A stretch of 64,000 nt of DNA from JAMLIN01 sp964476625 (GTDB lineage: Bacteria; Pseudomonadota; Gammaproteobacteria; Burkholderiales; Burkholderiaceae_E): NCBI GenBank assembly GCA_964476625.1, contig CAYZBJ010000009.1:6816-70815 (forward strand). The letters run 5' to 3'. Position numbers and translations under genes: made by a program. Each line of letters begins with the position of its first letter. The stretch's first letter is position 1. Positions 44,545-51,482 of the stretch are shown piece by piece. Below the pieces are notes generated by a model. The model saw nothing but the letters and a program-made list of their open reading frames with translations. It was not told where the DNA came from and searched no databases.

Positions 44545-45318
44545 ATGACCGGATCCCCAACGCCCGCCACGACGCCGGCACTGCGCAAGGCCACCGTCGC
44601 CGTCATCGGCGCCGGTGACTTCATCGGTGCCGCGATCGCGCGCCGGTTCGCCGCCGAGGGCTACATCGTCTTCGTGGGCCGTCGCCAGGGCGAGAAGCTC
44701 GAGCCTCTCAAGGCGGAGATCGAAGCCGCCGGCGGGCGGGTATTCGGTCGCTCGCTCGATGCCCGCGACGAGGACGACCTCGGCGCCTTCCTGCGCGAGG
44801 CCGAGGCCGAGGCGCCGCTCGAGGCCTGCATCTTCAACATCGGGGCCAACGTCAATTTCCCACTCCTCGAGACCACTTCGCGAGTGTTCCGCAAGGTCTG
44901 GGAGATGGCCTGCTACTCCGGCTTCCTCGCCGGGCGCGAAGCAGCCCGGCACATGCTGCCGCGCGGGCGCGGATCGATCTTCTTCACCGGCGCGACAGCG
45001 GGGATGCGCGGCGGCGCGGGCTTCGCGGCATTCGCGAGCGCCAAGTTCGGGCTGCGAGCCCTCGCGCAGTCATGCGCTCGCGAACTCGGCCCCCAGGGGA
45101 TCCATGTTGCCCACCTGGTCATCGATGCCGGCGTCGACACGGCCTGGGTCCGGGAGCGGATCCGTGCCAGGGGCGGCGACGAAGCCGTCGAAAACCTCCA
45201 GCCGGACCAGCTGATGCGCCCCGAAGCCGTGGCCGAGACCTACTGGATGCTGCACCAGCAGCCGCGCGACGCCTGGACCTTCGAACTGGAGATCCGGCCC
45301 TTCGCCGAGAAATGGTGA
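44545..45318 (+). CDS. SDR family protein with Phe in place of the catalytic Tyr
   Basis: A short-chain dehydrogenase/reductase of 257 residues. The Rossmann motif is VIGAGDFIGAAIARRFA (residues 20-36) and NIGAN replaces the usual NNAG. The active-site YxxxK motif reads FASAK (Phe163, Lys167), and the serine position is in FTGATAG, so classical hydride-transfer chemistry is doubtful or altered. GAGGTG precedes the ATG. It is preceded by an operator-like site shared with the HxlR gene, suggesting co-regulation. Confidence 0.85.
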   Translation: MTGSPTPATTPALRKATVAVIGAGDFIGAAIARRFAAEGYIVFVGRRQGEKLEPLKAEIEAAGGRVFGRSLDARDEDDLGAFLREAEAEAPLEACIFNIGANVNFPLLETTSRVFRKVWEMACYSGFLAGREAARHMLPRGRGSIFFTGATAGMRGGAGFAAFASAKFGLRALAQSCARELGPQGIHVAHLVIDAGVDTAWVRERIRARGGDEAVENLQPDQLMRPEAVAETYWMLHQQPRDAWTFELEIRPFAEKW

Positions 45319-45347
45319 AGATTCAACGCCCGCGGATAGCGCCGCCC

Positions 45348-45452
45348 ATACGGGTTCGCATTCGATTGCAGGGCAAGGCGGGGCGTCGCAGACAGTGCGG
45401 TGGCACGGCAAGACGCCCCAACGCGGCCATGCGATCGAATGCGAGGCCGTAT
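45348..45452. repeat. Dispersed palindromic repeat, family A, copy 2
   Basis: A 105-bp palindrome between the convergent SDR and NTF2-like genes. The ends match as inverted repeats at 15 of 17 positions. The inner stem is GGGGCGTC with GACGCCCC, and the apex GTGC/GCAC, both compensatory variants of copy 1. Its last base touches the NTF2-like stop codon. It may terminate both genes. Confidence 0.85.
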
Positions 45453-45844
45453 CAAGGCCCGAAGCTCGAACGCGCGAGAATGCCCCAGCGGCCGTCCACG
45501 AGCGTGAGGACATACAGCGACTCGTAGATCCCGATGACCGAGTCGTCGGCGCGATAACGGGTGTAGTCGAGCAGGTAGTGCGCCTTGGCCTCGTTGCACT
45601 GAACGAGGGTTCGCTTGCCCCAACGGCTGTACTTCCAGCCGTCTTCGCGCGCCAGTCGCTCGAACAGGTCCATGGGATTGCTGCCGGGCTTCTCGTAGAC
45701 GGCGACCCGGCCTTGCGCCAGCCGGACATGCGGGAAATGCATCTCGCGATCCATCGCCGCCGCATCCCAGGCATTAAGGGCGTCCATGAAGCGATCGAGC
45801 GTCGCCATGCACGCCTGGTCGATCCGGTCCTTCGAAACAGTCAT
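45452..45844 (-). CDS. NTF2/SnoaL-like protein
   Basis: A 130-residue alpha+beta protein of the NTF2-like (cone-fold) superfamily, seen from the N-terminal helices (LDRFMDALNAWDAAAMDREM) followed by a curved sheet ending GIYESLYVLTLVDGRWGILA. Members include small isomerases, dehydratases and ligand-binding proteins; the function here is unknown. ATG at 45844 has GAGG upstream. It is divergent from the HxlR regulator with an operator-like site between, and so probably belongs to its regulon. Confidence 0.75.
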   Translation of the reverse strand: MTVSKDRIDQACMATLDRFMDALNAWDAAAMDREMHFPHVRLAQGRVAVYEKPGSNPMDLFERLAREDGWKYSRWGKRTLVQCNEAKAHYLLDYTRYRADDSVIGIYESLYVLTLVDGRWGILARSSFGP

Positions 45845-45873
45845 TCGGGCCTCGGGTTCGTTCAACGGGTCTG

Positions 45874-45896
45874 GTAAGTTCCATAATACAACCTGC
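45874..45896. promoter_or_regulatory. Operator-like site between NTF2-like gene and hxlR
   Basis: A 23-bp sequence starting GTAAGTTCC with a CATAAT (45882-45887) inside, in the divergent promoter region of the NTF2-like gene and the HxlR regulator. Its complement matches the site before the SDR gene at 18 of 23 bases. This implies autoregulation. Confidence 0.6.
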
Positions 45897-45941
45897 CAGC
45901 CGAAGGCGAGCCCGCGGAATTCAAGAGGACCGATACACGCC

Positions 45942-46487
45942 ATGCAATGGAGCGAACTCGAAGACCAGCCCTGCTCGGTCGCCCGGACCCTCGCGGTCAT
46001 CGGCGACCGCTGGACCCTGCTCGTCCTGCGCGACTGCTTCCTGAAAGTCCGACGCTTCGAGGATTTCCAGGCGCGCCTCGGCATCGGCCGACCGATCCTC
46101 GCCGACCGGCTGCAGAAGCTGGTGGACCACTTCGTGCTGACGAAGGTCGCCTACCAGGAGCGCCCGACCCGCCACGAGTACCGCCTCACGGACAAGGGCC
46201 TCGACCTCTACCCCGTGGTGATGTCGATCGTCCACTGGGGCGATGTGCACATGGCGGGCAGGAAGGGGCGGCCGCTCCTGCATCGGCATGCCGCTTGCGG
46301 TCATCTGTTCGACCCGGCCATGGTGTGCTCCGAGTGCGGCGAAACGCTCGATCCACGCGAGGTCCAGGTCGAGCCGGGACCGGGCGCGCGCAACCCGGCC
46401 CACATGCCGCAGCCGCCCCGCGCAACCGGTGTGCGCGAGCGCGCCAGGGCGCCGGCCAGGTCGGGTCAGTCCTCGTCGAGCGCCTGA
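45942..46487 (+). CDS. HxlR family transcriptional regulator with C-terminal zinc-ribbon-like extension
   Basis: A winged-helix regulator of 181 residues. The HxlR domain (residues 1-100) is typical: CSVARTLAVIGDRWTLLVLRD with the conserved Cys11, FEDFQARLGIGRPILADRL as recognition helix, and YRLTDKGLDLYPVV. Beyond it His/Cys residues at 119, 121, 129 and 132 (AACGHLFDP, VCSECGE) look like a treble-clef or zinc ribbon. HxlR proteins often sense electrophiles or oxidants through the N-terminal Cys. It probably controls itself, the NTF2-like gene and the SDR gene. Confidence 0.87.
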   Translation: MQWSELEDQPCSVARTLAVIGDRWTLLVLRDCFLKVRRFEDFQARLGIGRPILADRLQKLVDHFVLTKVAYQERPTRHEYRLTDKGLDLYPVVMSIVHWGDVHMAGRKGRPLLHRHAACGHLFDPAMVCSECGETLDPREVQVEPGPGARNPAHMPQPPRATGVRERARAPARSGQSSSSA

Positions 46488-47368
46488 AACGATTCGGCCA
46501 GGAAGTCCACCAGCGCCCGCACGGCCGGCAACAACCCCCGGCGCGAGGCGAACACCGCATGGACGATCTCGCGACGCGGCGCCCAGCCCGGGATCACATG
46601 CAGCAGCTCGCCGCGTTCGATCTGCTCGCGCACCATCATCGAGGGCATCTGCACGACGCCCACGCCAGCGACGGCCGCCGCCCGCAAGGACATCATGCTG
46701 CGCGTGACCAGGCGCGGCCGGTGGCGGATGGCCGCTTTCGCGTCATCGGGGCCGATCAGGTTCCAGACATGCTCATGCTGCGGTAGCGCGAGGTCCATGC
46801 TCGGCAGGCCCGCGAGATCGGCGGGGGTCTCCGGCACGCCGCCCGCCAGCAGCCTTGGACAGGCGACCAGGCATTGCCCGCGTTCGCCGAAGACGCGCAT
46901 CACCAGGTCGCTGTCCTCGATCGGCGGGGGCCGCACGCGGATGGCCACGTCGATGCCCTCGCCCACCACGTCGACCCGCCGATTGGTTTCCTCGAGATGG
47001 ATCTCCACGAGCGGATGCGCCGCCATGAAGGCCGCCACCATGTCGCCGACGCGCGTATCGAGCATCGCCACCGGGCAGGTCATGCGCACCACGCCGCGAG
47101 GCTCCGCATGGGTGCGGGCGATGGCCTCGTCGGCGGCCTCGGCCTCGACCAGCATCGCCTTGCAATGGCCGTAGTAAGTCTGGCCGATGTCGGTGACCGC
47201 AAAGCGTCGCGTGGTTCGCTGGAGCAGCCGGGTGCCGAGGCGCTCCTCGAGCAGCGCGATGCGGCGGCTCAGCTTGGACTTGGGCACGCCGAGCGCCCGG
47301 CCGGCCGGCGCGAACCCGCCGTGGTCGACCACCTGCACGAAATAGTAGAGATCGTTCAGGTCCCTCAT
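46466..47368 (-). CDS. LysR family transcriptional regulator
   Basis: A LysR-type regulator of 300 residues with the N-terminal HTH (LNDLYYFVQVVDHGGFAPAG, then PKSKLSRRIALLEERLGTRLL) and a periplasmic-binding-like effector domain. It most resembles members next to pirin or quinone-related genes. It is divergent from the pirin gene with 126 bp between, which contains a GGTGAATATTACC palindrome near 47405-47417 as possible LTTR site. The 3' end overlaps hxlR by 22 bp. Confidence 0.9.
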   Translation of the reverse strand: MRDLNDLYYFVQVVDHGGFAPAGRALGVPKSKLSRRIALLEERLGTRLLQRTTRRFAVTDIGQTYYGHCKAMLVEAEAADEAIARTHAEPRGVVRMTCPVAMLDTRVGDMVAAFMAAHPLVEIHLEETNRRVDVVGEGIDVAIRVRPPPIEDSDLVMRVFGERGQCLVACPRLLAGGVPETPADLAGLPSMDLALPQHEHVWNLIGPDDAKAAIRHRPRLVTRSMMSLRAAAVAGVGVVQMPSMMVREQIERGELLHVIPGWAPRREIVHAVFASRRGLLPAVRALVDFLAESFQALDED

Positions 47369-47494
47369 CGCCTCGCCGTATCGTTCAAACAGTGGAACTC
47401 TGATGGTGAATATTACCGACTACCGGAATCATCGTCCCGCCCTCATCCTCTTTCCATCGGCCCAATCCGGGCCCATCAACCCCAGGAGATCGCC

Positions 47495-48361
47495 ATGACG
47501 AAGATCCTCGGCGTCCACAGCGCCCCTCGCCCGCACTGGGTGGGCGATGGGTTCCCGGTGCGCTCGCTGTTTGGCTACGACGGCCTCGGCAAGCACCTGA
47601 GCCCGTTCCTGCTGCTCGACCATGCCGCGCCCACCCGCTTCGAACCGGCCGCGCGCCCGCGTGGCGTCGGCCAGCATCCGCACCGTGGCTTCGAGACCGT
47701 GACCATCGTCTACCAGGGTGAACTCGAGCACCGGGACTCCACCGGCGCCGGCGGCAGGATCGGCCCGGGCGACGTGCAGTGGATGACGGCCGCGGGCGGC
47801 ATCCTGCATGAGGAGTTCCACTCCCGGGCCTTCACCGAGCGTGGCGGCATCATCGAGATGGTGCAGCTCTGGGTCAACCTGCCCGCGAAGGACAAGATGG
47901 CCGAACCCGGCTACCAGACCCTGCTCGACGCCGAGATCCCGTCGGTCGACCTGCCCGATGGCGCGGGGCGGCTGCGGGTGATCGCCGGCGAGTTCGACGG
48001 GCATCGTGGCCCGGCCCGCAGCTTCACGCCGATGGATGTCCGGGACATGCGCATCGCCCAGGGCGGCATCGGTCGCTTCGAGGCGAAGGAAGGCCACACC
48101 CTGGCGCTGGTGGTGCTGCGCGGCACGGTGCTGGTCAATGGCGACGCCGTCGCCCGCGAAGGGCAACTGGTCCACCTCGATCGCGCCGGCGGGAGCGTCA
48201 CGATCGAGGCCAACAGCGACGCGACGGTGCTGTGGCTGTCGGGCGAGCCGATCGACGAGCCGGTGGTCGGCTACGGCCCCTTCGTGATGAACAGCACCAC
48301 CGAGATCCAGCAGGCCATCGATGACTTCAACAGCGGGCGCTTCGGGACTATGAGCGCCTGA
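47495..48361 (+). CDS. Pirin family protein
   Basis: A bicupin protein of 288 residues. The N-terminal cupin has all four metal ligands: His61 and His63 in GQHPHRGFETVT, His105 and Glu107 in GILHEEFHS. Bacterial pirins act as quercetinases or metabolic regulators, for instance of pyruvate dehydrogenase. An AGGAG site precedes the ATG. The divergent LysR gene is its probable regulator. A strong hairpin follows the stop. Confidence 0.93.
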   Translation: MTKILGVHSAPRPHWVGDGFPVRSLFGYDGLGKHLSPFLLLDHAAPTRFEPAARPRGVGQHPHRGFETVTIVYQGELEHRDSTGAGGRIGPGDVQWMTAAGGILHEEFHSRAFTERGGIIEMVQLWVNLPAKDKMAEPGYQTLLDAEIPSVDLPDGAGRLRVIAGEFDGHRGPARSFTPMDVRDMRIAQGGIGRFEAKEGHTLALVVLRGTVLVNGDAVAREGQLVHLDRAGGSVTIEANSDATVLWLSGEPIDEPVVGYGPFVMNSTTEIQQAIDDFNSGRFGTMSA

Positions 48362-48374
48362 TACACGAGCCGCC

Positions 48375-48407
48375 GGGACGAGGCACCCGACTCAGGTGCC
48401 TCGTCCC
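48375..48407. terminator. Bidirectional terminator hairpin between pirin and acr3
   Basis: GGGACGAGGCACC and GGTGCCTCGTCCC form a perfect 13-bp stem with a 7-nt loop that contains the acr3 stop codon (48392-48394). The convergent genes on both sides can use it. No clear T-tract. Confidence 0.7.
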
Positions 48408-49471
48408 GCCTCGTACCATCCCTTGCTCCGGTTGACGAGGCGCACCACCAGCAGCATCACCGGTACCTCGATGAGCACGCCCACGACGGTAGCCAGCGCT
48501 GCTCCTGATTCGAAGCCGAACAGGCTGATGGCGGCGGCCACCGCAAGCTCGAAGAAGTTGCTCGCGCCGATGAGGGCCGAAGGGCAGGCGACGTTGTGCG
48601 CTTCCCCGAGCCTGCGGTTGAGCCAGTAGGCCAGCCCCGAATTGAAGAACACCTGGATGAAGATAGGCACCGCCAGCATCACGATGACCAGCGGCTGCTT
48701 CAGGATGGCCTCGCCCTGGAACGCGAACAACAGCACCAGCGTCGCAAGCAGCGCGGTGATGGACCAGGGTCCGATGCGGGCGAGCGTCGCATCGAGCGCC
48801 CTCTGCCCACGCCTGAGCAGCGCCCGGCGCCAGACCTGCGCCAGGATGACCGGCACGACGATGTAGAGCACCACCGAGGTGATGAGCGTGTCCCAGGGCA
48901 CGGTGATGGCGGACAGCCCGAGCAGCAACGCCACGATGGGCGCGAACGCGAACACCATGATGGCGTCGTTCAGCGCCACCTGGGACAAGGTGAACAGCGG
49001 GTGGCCATTCGTCAGCCGGCTCCAGACGAAGACCATCGCCGTGCAGGGGGCCGCTGCCAGCAGGATGAGGCCCGCCACGTAGCTGTCGAGCTGCTCGGCT
49101 GGCAGGTAGGGCGCGAAGACGTGCCGGATGAACACCCAGGCCAGCAGGGCCATCGAAAACGGCTTGACCGCCCAGTTGATGAACAGGGTGACGCCGATGC
49201 CCCGCCAGTGCTGCCCGACCTCGCGCAGTGCGCCGAAGTCGACCCTCAGCAGCATCGGGATGATCATCACCCAGATGAGCAGGCCCACTGGCAGGTTGAC
49301 GTTGGCGAACTCCAGTTGCCCAACGGCCTGGACGGGCCCCGGCAGCGCCTGCCCGAGCGCAATGCCCGCGACGATGCACAGGAACACCCAGAGGGTGAGG
49401 TAGCGCTCGAAGAAACTGATGGCCGGCCTGTCAGGACGTGATGGTGCGGTGGAGTCGGCGATGGACGTCAA
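48392..49471 (-). CDS. acr3: Arsenite efflux transporter Acr3
   Basis: A ten-helix arsenite/H+ antiporter of the ACR3 (BART) family, 359 residues from TTG at 49471. The essential Cys143 in helix 4 (LLAAAPCTAMVFVWSRL) and the Glu of helix 9 (GASNFFELAVA) are present, as is ALNDAIMVFAFAP. The start overlaps nothing but lies 1 nt after the arsC stop, with GAGG 10 nt upstream; no ATG fits. It is the last gene of the ars operon, and its C-terminal codons form a terminator stem. Confidence 0.94.
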   Translation of the reverse strand: MTSIADSTAPSRPDRPAISFFERYLTLWVFLCIVAGIALGQALPGPVQAVGQLEFANVNLPVGLLIWVMIIPMLLRVDFGALREVGQHWRGIGVTLFINWAVKPFSMALLAWVFIRHVFAPYLPAEQLDSYVAGLILLAAAPCTAMVFVWSRLTNGHPLFTLSQVALNDAIMVFAFAPIVALLLGLSAITVPWDTLITSVVLYIVVPVILAQVWRRALLRRGQRALDATLARIGPWSITALLATLVLLFAFQGEAILKQPLVIVMLAVPIFIQVFFNSGLAYWLNRRLGEAHNVACPSALIGASNFFELAVAAAISLFGFESGAALATVVGVLIEVPVMLLVVRLVNRSKGWYEAGRGT

Positions 49472-49472
49472 T

Positions 49473-49961
49473 TCAACGGACCTCGATGGCGTGGAGCAGT
49501 TCGCGCAACTCCGCGTCGGTCCTGGCGCCGAGGTCATGCGACAGCAATTGCAGCATCCGGTAGCCGAGCGCCTGGCGCGTCAGTTCGAAGGCGGCAAGCC
49601 GTTCCCCTTCCGGTGCGCCGGACGGGTCCGGATAGCCCCAATGGCCCTGGACCGGGCTGCCAGGCCAGAACGGGCAGGCTTCATTGGCGGCGTTGTCGCA
49701 CACCGTGATGACGAGTCGCATGCGGGGTGCGTCGGGCCCGGTGAACTCGTCCCAGCTCTTGCTGCGAAACGGCGAAGTGTCGATGCCGACCCGGCCCAGT
49801 GCCTCGAGGGCGAGCGGATTGACCTGGCCGCCCGGAGCGCTGCCGGCGCTGTGGGCTCGAACCGCCTTGCCAAGCTTGTCTGCCCAGTAATTGAGCATTC
49901 CCTCGGCCAGGATGCTTCGAGCCGCGTTGTGCGTGCAGAGGATCAGGACATTGGTCGTCAT
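49473..49961 (-). CDS. arsC: Arsenate reductase ArsC, low-molecular-weight phosphatase type (first of two)
   Basis: A 162-residue ArsC of the LMW protein tyrosine phosphatase fold. The nucleophile is Cys9 in the P-loop CTHNAARS, which departs from the usual CTGNSARS. The redox cysteines are in VCDNAANEACPFWPG, and the general acid Asp lies in GYPDPSG. It reduces arsenate to arsenite for Acr3. It sits 3 nt after the second arsC paralogue and 1 nt before acr3. Confidence 0.92.
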   Translation of the reverse strand: MTTNVLILCTHNAARSILAEGMLNYWADKLGKAVRAHSAGSAPGGQVNPLALEALGRVGIDTSPFRSKSWDEFTGPDAPRMRLVITVCDNAANEACPFWPGSPVQGHWGYPDPSGAPEGERLAAFELTRQALGYRMLQLLSHDLGARTDAELRELLHAIEVR

Positions 49962-49964
49962 GGC

Positions 49965-50459
49965 TCAGTGCGTGCCGATGTCCTTGAGGCGCGACTGCAG
50001 CGCCATCCGGTCGAGCGCGTCCACGGGCAACGCCAGGAGCAACTCCAGACGTCGCTTGATGGTGATGGCCGTATCGAGAAAGGCCTTCGCCTGGTCGGCC
50101 AGGGTTCCGGGTACCGCAGCCGGGTCGGGCATGCCCCAATGGGCGGTCATCGGCTGCCCCGGCCAAACGGGGCAGACCTCGCCGGCGGCCTGGTCGCAAA
50201 CCGTGAACACGAAGTGCAGCACCGGGGCATCGGGCCGGGCGAACTCCTCCCAACCCTTGCTGCGCAATCCCGAGGTCGGGATATGCATCCTCTCCAGCCG
50301 CTGCAACGCAAGCGGGTGCACCGCGCCCTTCGGGTGGCTACCCGCAGACCAGCCGCGGAATCGCCCCTGCCCGAGGTGGTTCAGGATGGCTTCGGCGAGG
50401 ATGGAACGGGCGGAGTTACCGGTGCAGATGAATAGCGCGTTGTACGGCGGCATGGTCAT
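49965..50459 (-). CDS. arsC: Arsenate reductase ArsC, low-molecular-weight phosphatase type (second of two)
   Basis: A 164-residue paralogue of the neighbouring ArsC with a canonical P-loop ICTGNSARS (Cys12), redox cysteines in VCDQAAGEVCPVWPG and Asp in GMPDPAA. The two proteins are clearly diverged, so the duplication is old or the copies came from different sources. Thioredoxin-linked reduction is likely. It follows arsI by 9 nt. Confidence 0.93.
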   Translation of the reverse strand: MTMPPYNALFICTGNSARSILAEAILNHLGQGRFRGWSAGSHPKGAVHPLALQRLERMHIPTSGLRSKGWEEFARPDAPVLHFVFTVCDQAAGEVCPVWPGQPMTAHWGMPDPAAVPGTLADQAKAFLDTAITIKRRLELLLALPVDALDRMALQSRLKDIGTH

Positions 50460-50468
50460 GTCAGGGCC

Positions 50469-50951
50469 TCAGCAGCAGGCGCCGGTCGATTCAGGCTTGA
50501 CCGGAATCGAGAGCGGCCGGGCCTTTGGCGCGCAGCAGGCCGAATCTGATTGCGGCTGCGCTGCTACCGGCTGCTTTTCGCTGAACACCGGAATGTCGCC
50601 CAGCGTATGGAACTGCTCCCAGGCAACGCCCTGGGGGTCGGTCACCCAGTACTTGTCGCTGCGCGCATAGCAACAGGTCGTGTTGCCTTCATCGAGCATC
50701 GCCATGTCGGCGGCTCGCGCACGCGCCTTCATCTCCACCAGCTCGTCCTCCGAATCCGTCTGGAAGCCGAGGTGGTCGACGCCGGGCTTGTCGCCCCGCG
50801 TCGAGATGGCGAAGTTCAGCCGAGGGTCCTCGAGCATCCACTTGGCGTAGTCCCCTTCCACCCGGGCCGGCTCCGTTCCGAACATCTTCGTGTAGAACGC
50901 GATGCTGGCCTGCAGGTCGTTGACGTGGGTGTGTACGTGGAATCGCTTCAT
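50469..50951 (-). CDS. arsI: Organoarsenical C-As lyase ArsI (VOC family), Cys-rich C-terminus
   Basis: An iron-dependent VOC lyase of 160 residues that breaks the carbon-arsenic bond of trivalent methyl- and aromatic arsenicals. The family vicinal cysteine pair is Cys93-Cys94 in NTTCCYARSDKYW; metal ligands are the N-terminal His (MKRFHVHTHV), His60 in VDHLGFQT and Glu112 in VAWEQF. The C-terminal 30 residues end with two further pairs, ACCAPK and TGACC, suggesting extra arsenite binding. ATG at 50951 is the family start; a longer frame is ignored. CadI is the alternative name for the family, but the ars operon favours ArsI. Confidence 0.88.
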   Translation of the reverse strand: MKRFHVHTHVNDLQASIAFYTKMFGTEPARVEGDYAKWMLEDPRLNFAISTRGDKPGVDHLGFQTDSEDELVEMKARARAADMAMLDEGNTTCCYARSDKYWVTDPQGVAWEQFHTLGDIPVFSEKQPVAAQPQSDSACCAPKARPLSIPVKPESTGACC

Positions 50952-50970
50952 GGTCGCCTCGCGTGCGTTA

Positions 50971-51297
50971 TCAGCAGCCACAGGCTGCCTGGGTGGCGTC
51001 GACCGCGCAGGCTTCGCCCGCGCAGCAGTTCTCGGTCAAGTAGCCAATGAGCGCGTTCATCTCCTCGAAAGCCGCCCGATAGATGATGTTTCTGCTGGCC
51101 CGTTCGGCGGTGACAAGGCCCGCCTGGCTGAGTTCCTTGAGGTGGAACGACAGCGTTGCGGGCGGTATCTCCAGCTGCTCCTGAAGTACGCCGGGGGTCA
51201 TTCCTTCGGGGCCTGCGACCACGAGCGCACGAAAGGCCTTCAATCGCATCGGATGCGCAAGCGCGCTCAGGGCGCGGACAACATTGATCTCTTCCAT
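50971..51297 (-). CDS. arsR: Arsenical resistance repressor ArsR
   Basis: A 108-residue ArsR/SmtB winged-helix repressor. The DNA-binding helix is in LEIPPATLSFHLKELSQAGLV. There is no ELCVC-type site in the alpha-3 helix (EQLEIPP instead). Cysteines lie at the C-terminus at 91, 92, 97, 106 and 108 (ENCCAGEACAVDATQAACGC), similar to the Acidithiobacillus-type ArsR that senses As(III) there. It heads the operon arsR-arsI-arsC-arsC-acr3. An inverted repeat directly abuts its ATG. Confidence 0.93.
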   Translation of the reverse strand: MEEINVVRALSALAHPMRLKAFRALVVAGPEGMTPGVLQEQLEIPPATLSFHLKELSQAGLVTAERASRNIIYRAAFEEMNALIGYLTENCCAGEACAVDATQAACGC

Positions 51298-51317
51298 AAT
51301 TCCAGTTTAGTCGAATT
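51298..51317 (-). promoter_or_regulatory. Candidate ArsR operator/promoter
   Basis: AATTCCAGTTTAGTCGAATT is a 20-bp inverted repeat with AATTC/GAATT ends directly before the arsR ATG. On the minus strand it includes TAAACT, a possible -10. If that hexamer is used, the transcript would begin at or next to the ATG. Confidence 0.5.
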
Positions 51318-51482
51318 AAAGGAGGGAATGCAACCCGAAATGGGCTTGTCGACAACACTGGCGCGTCGATGCGGGAATGCCGACCGCAGGCCTCAGCATG
51401 GAGGTGCCCGGGAAGAGGTTGCCCAGGCCCGGCCGCTGCTGCGTTTCGACGGGCATGCGGAGAGGATCCGCCGGGATCGTGT

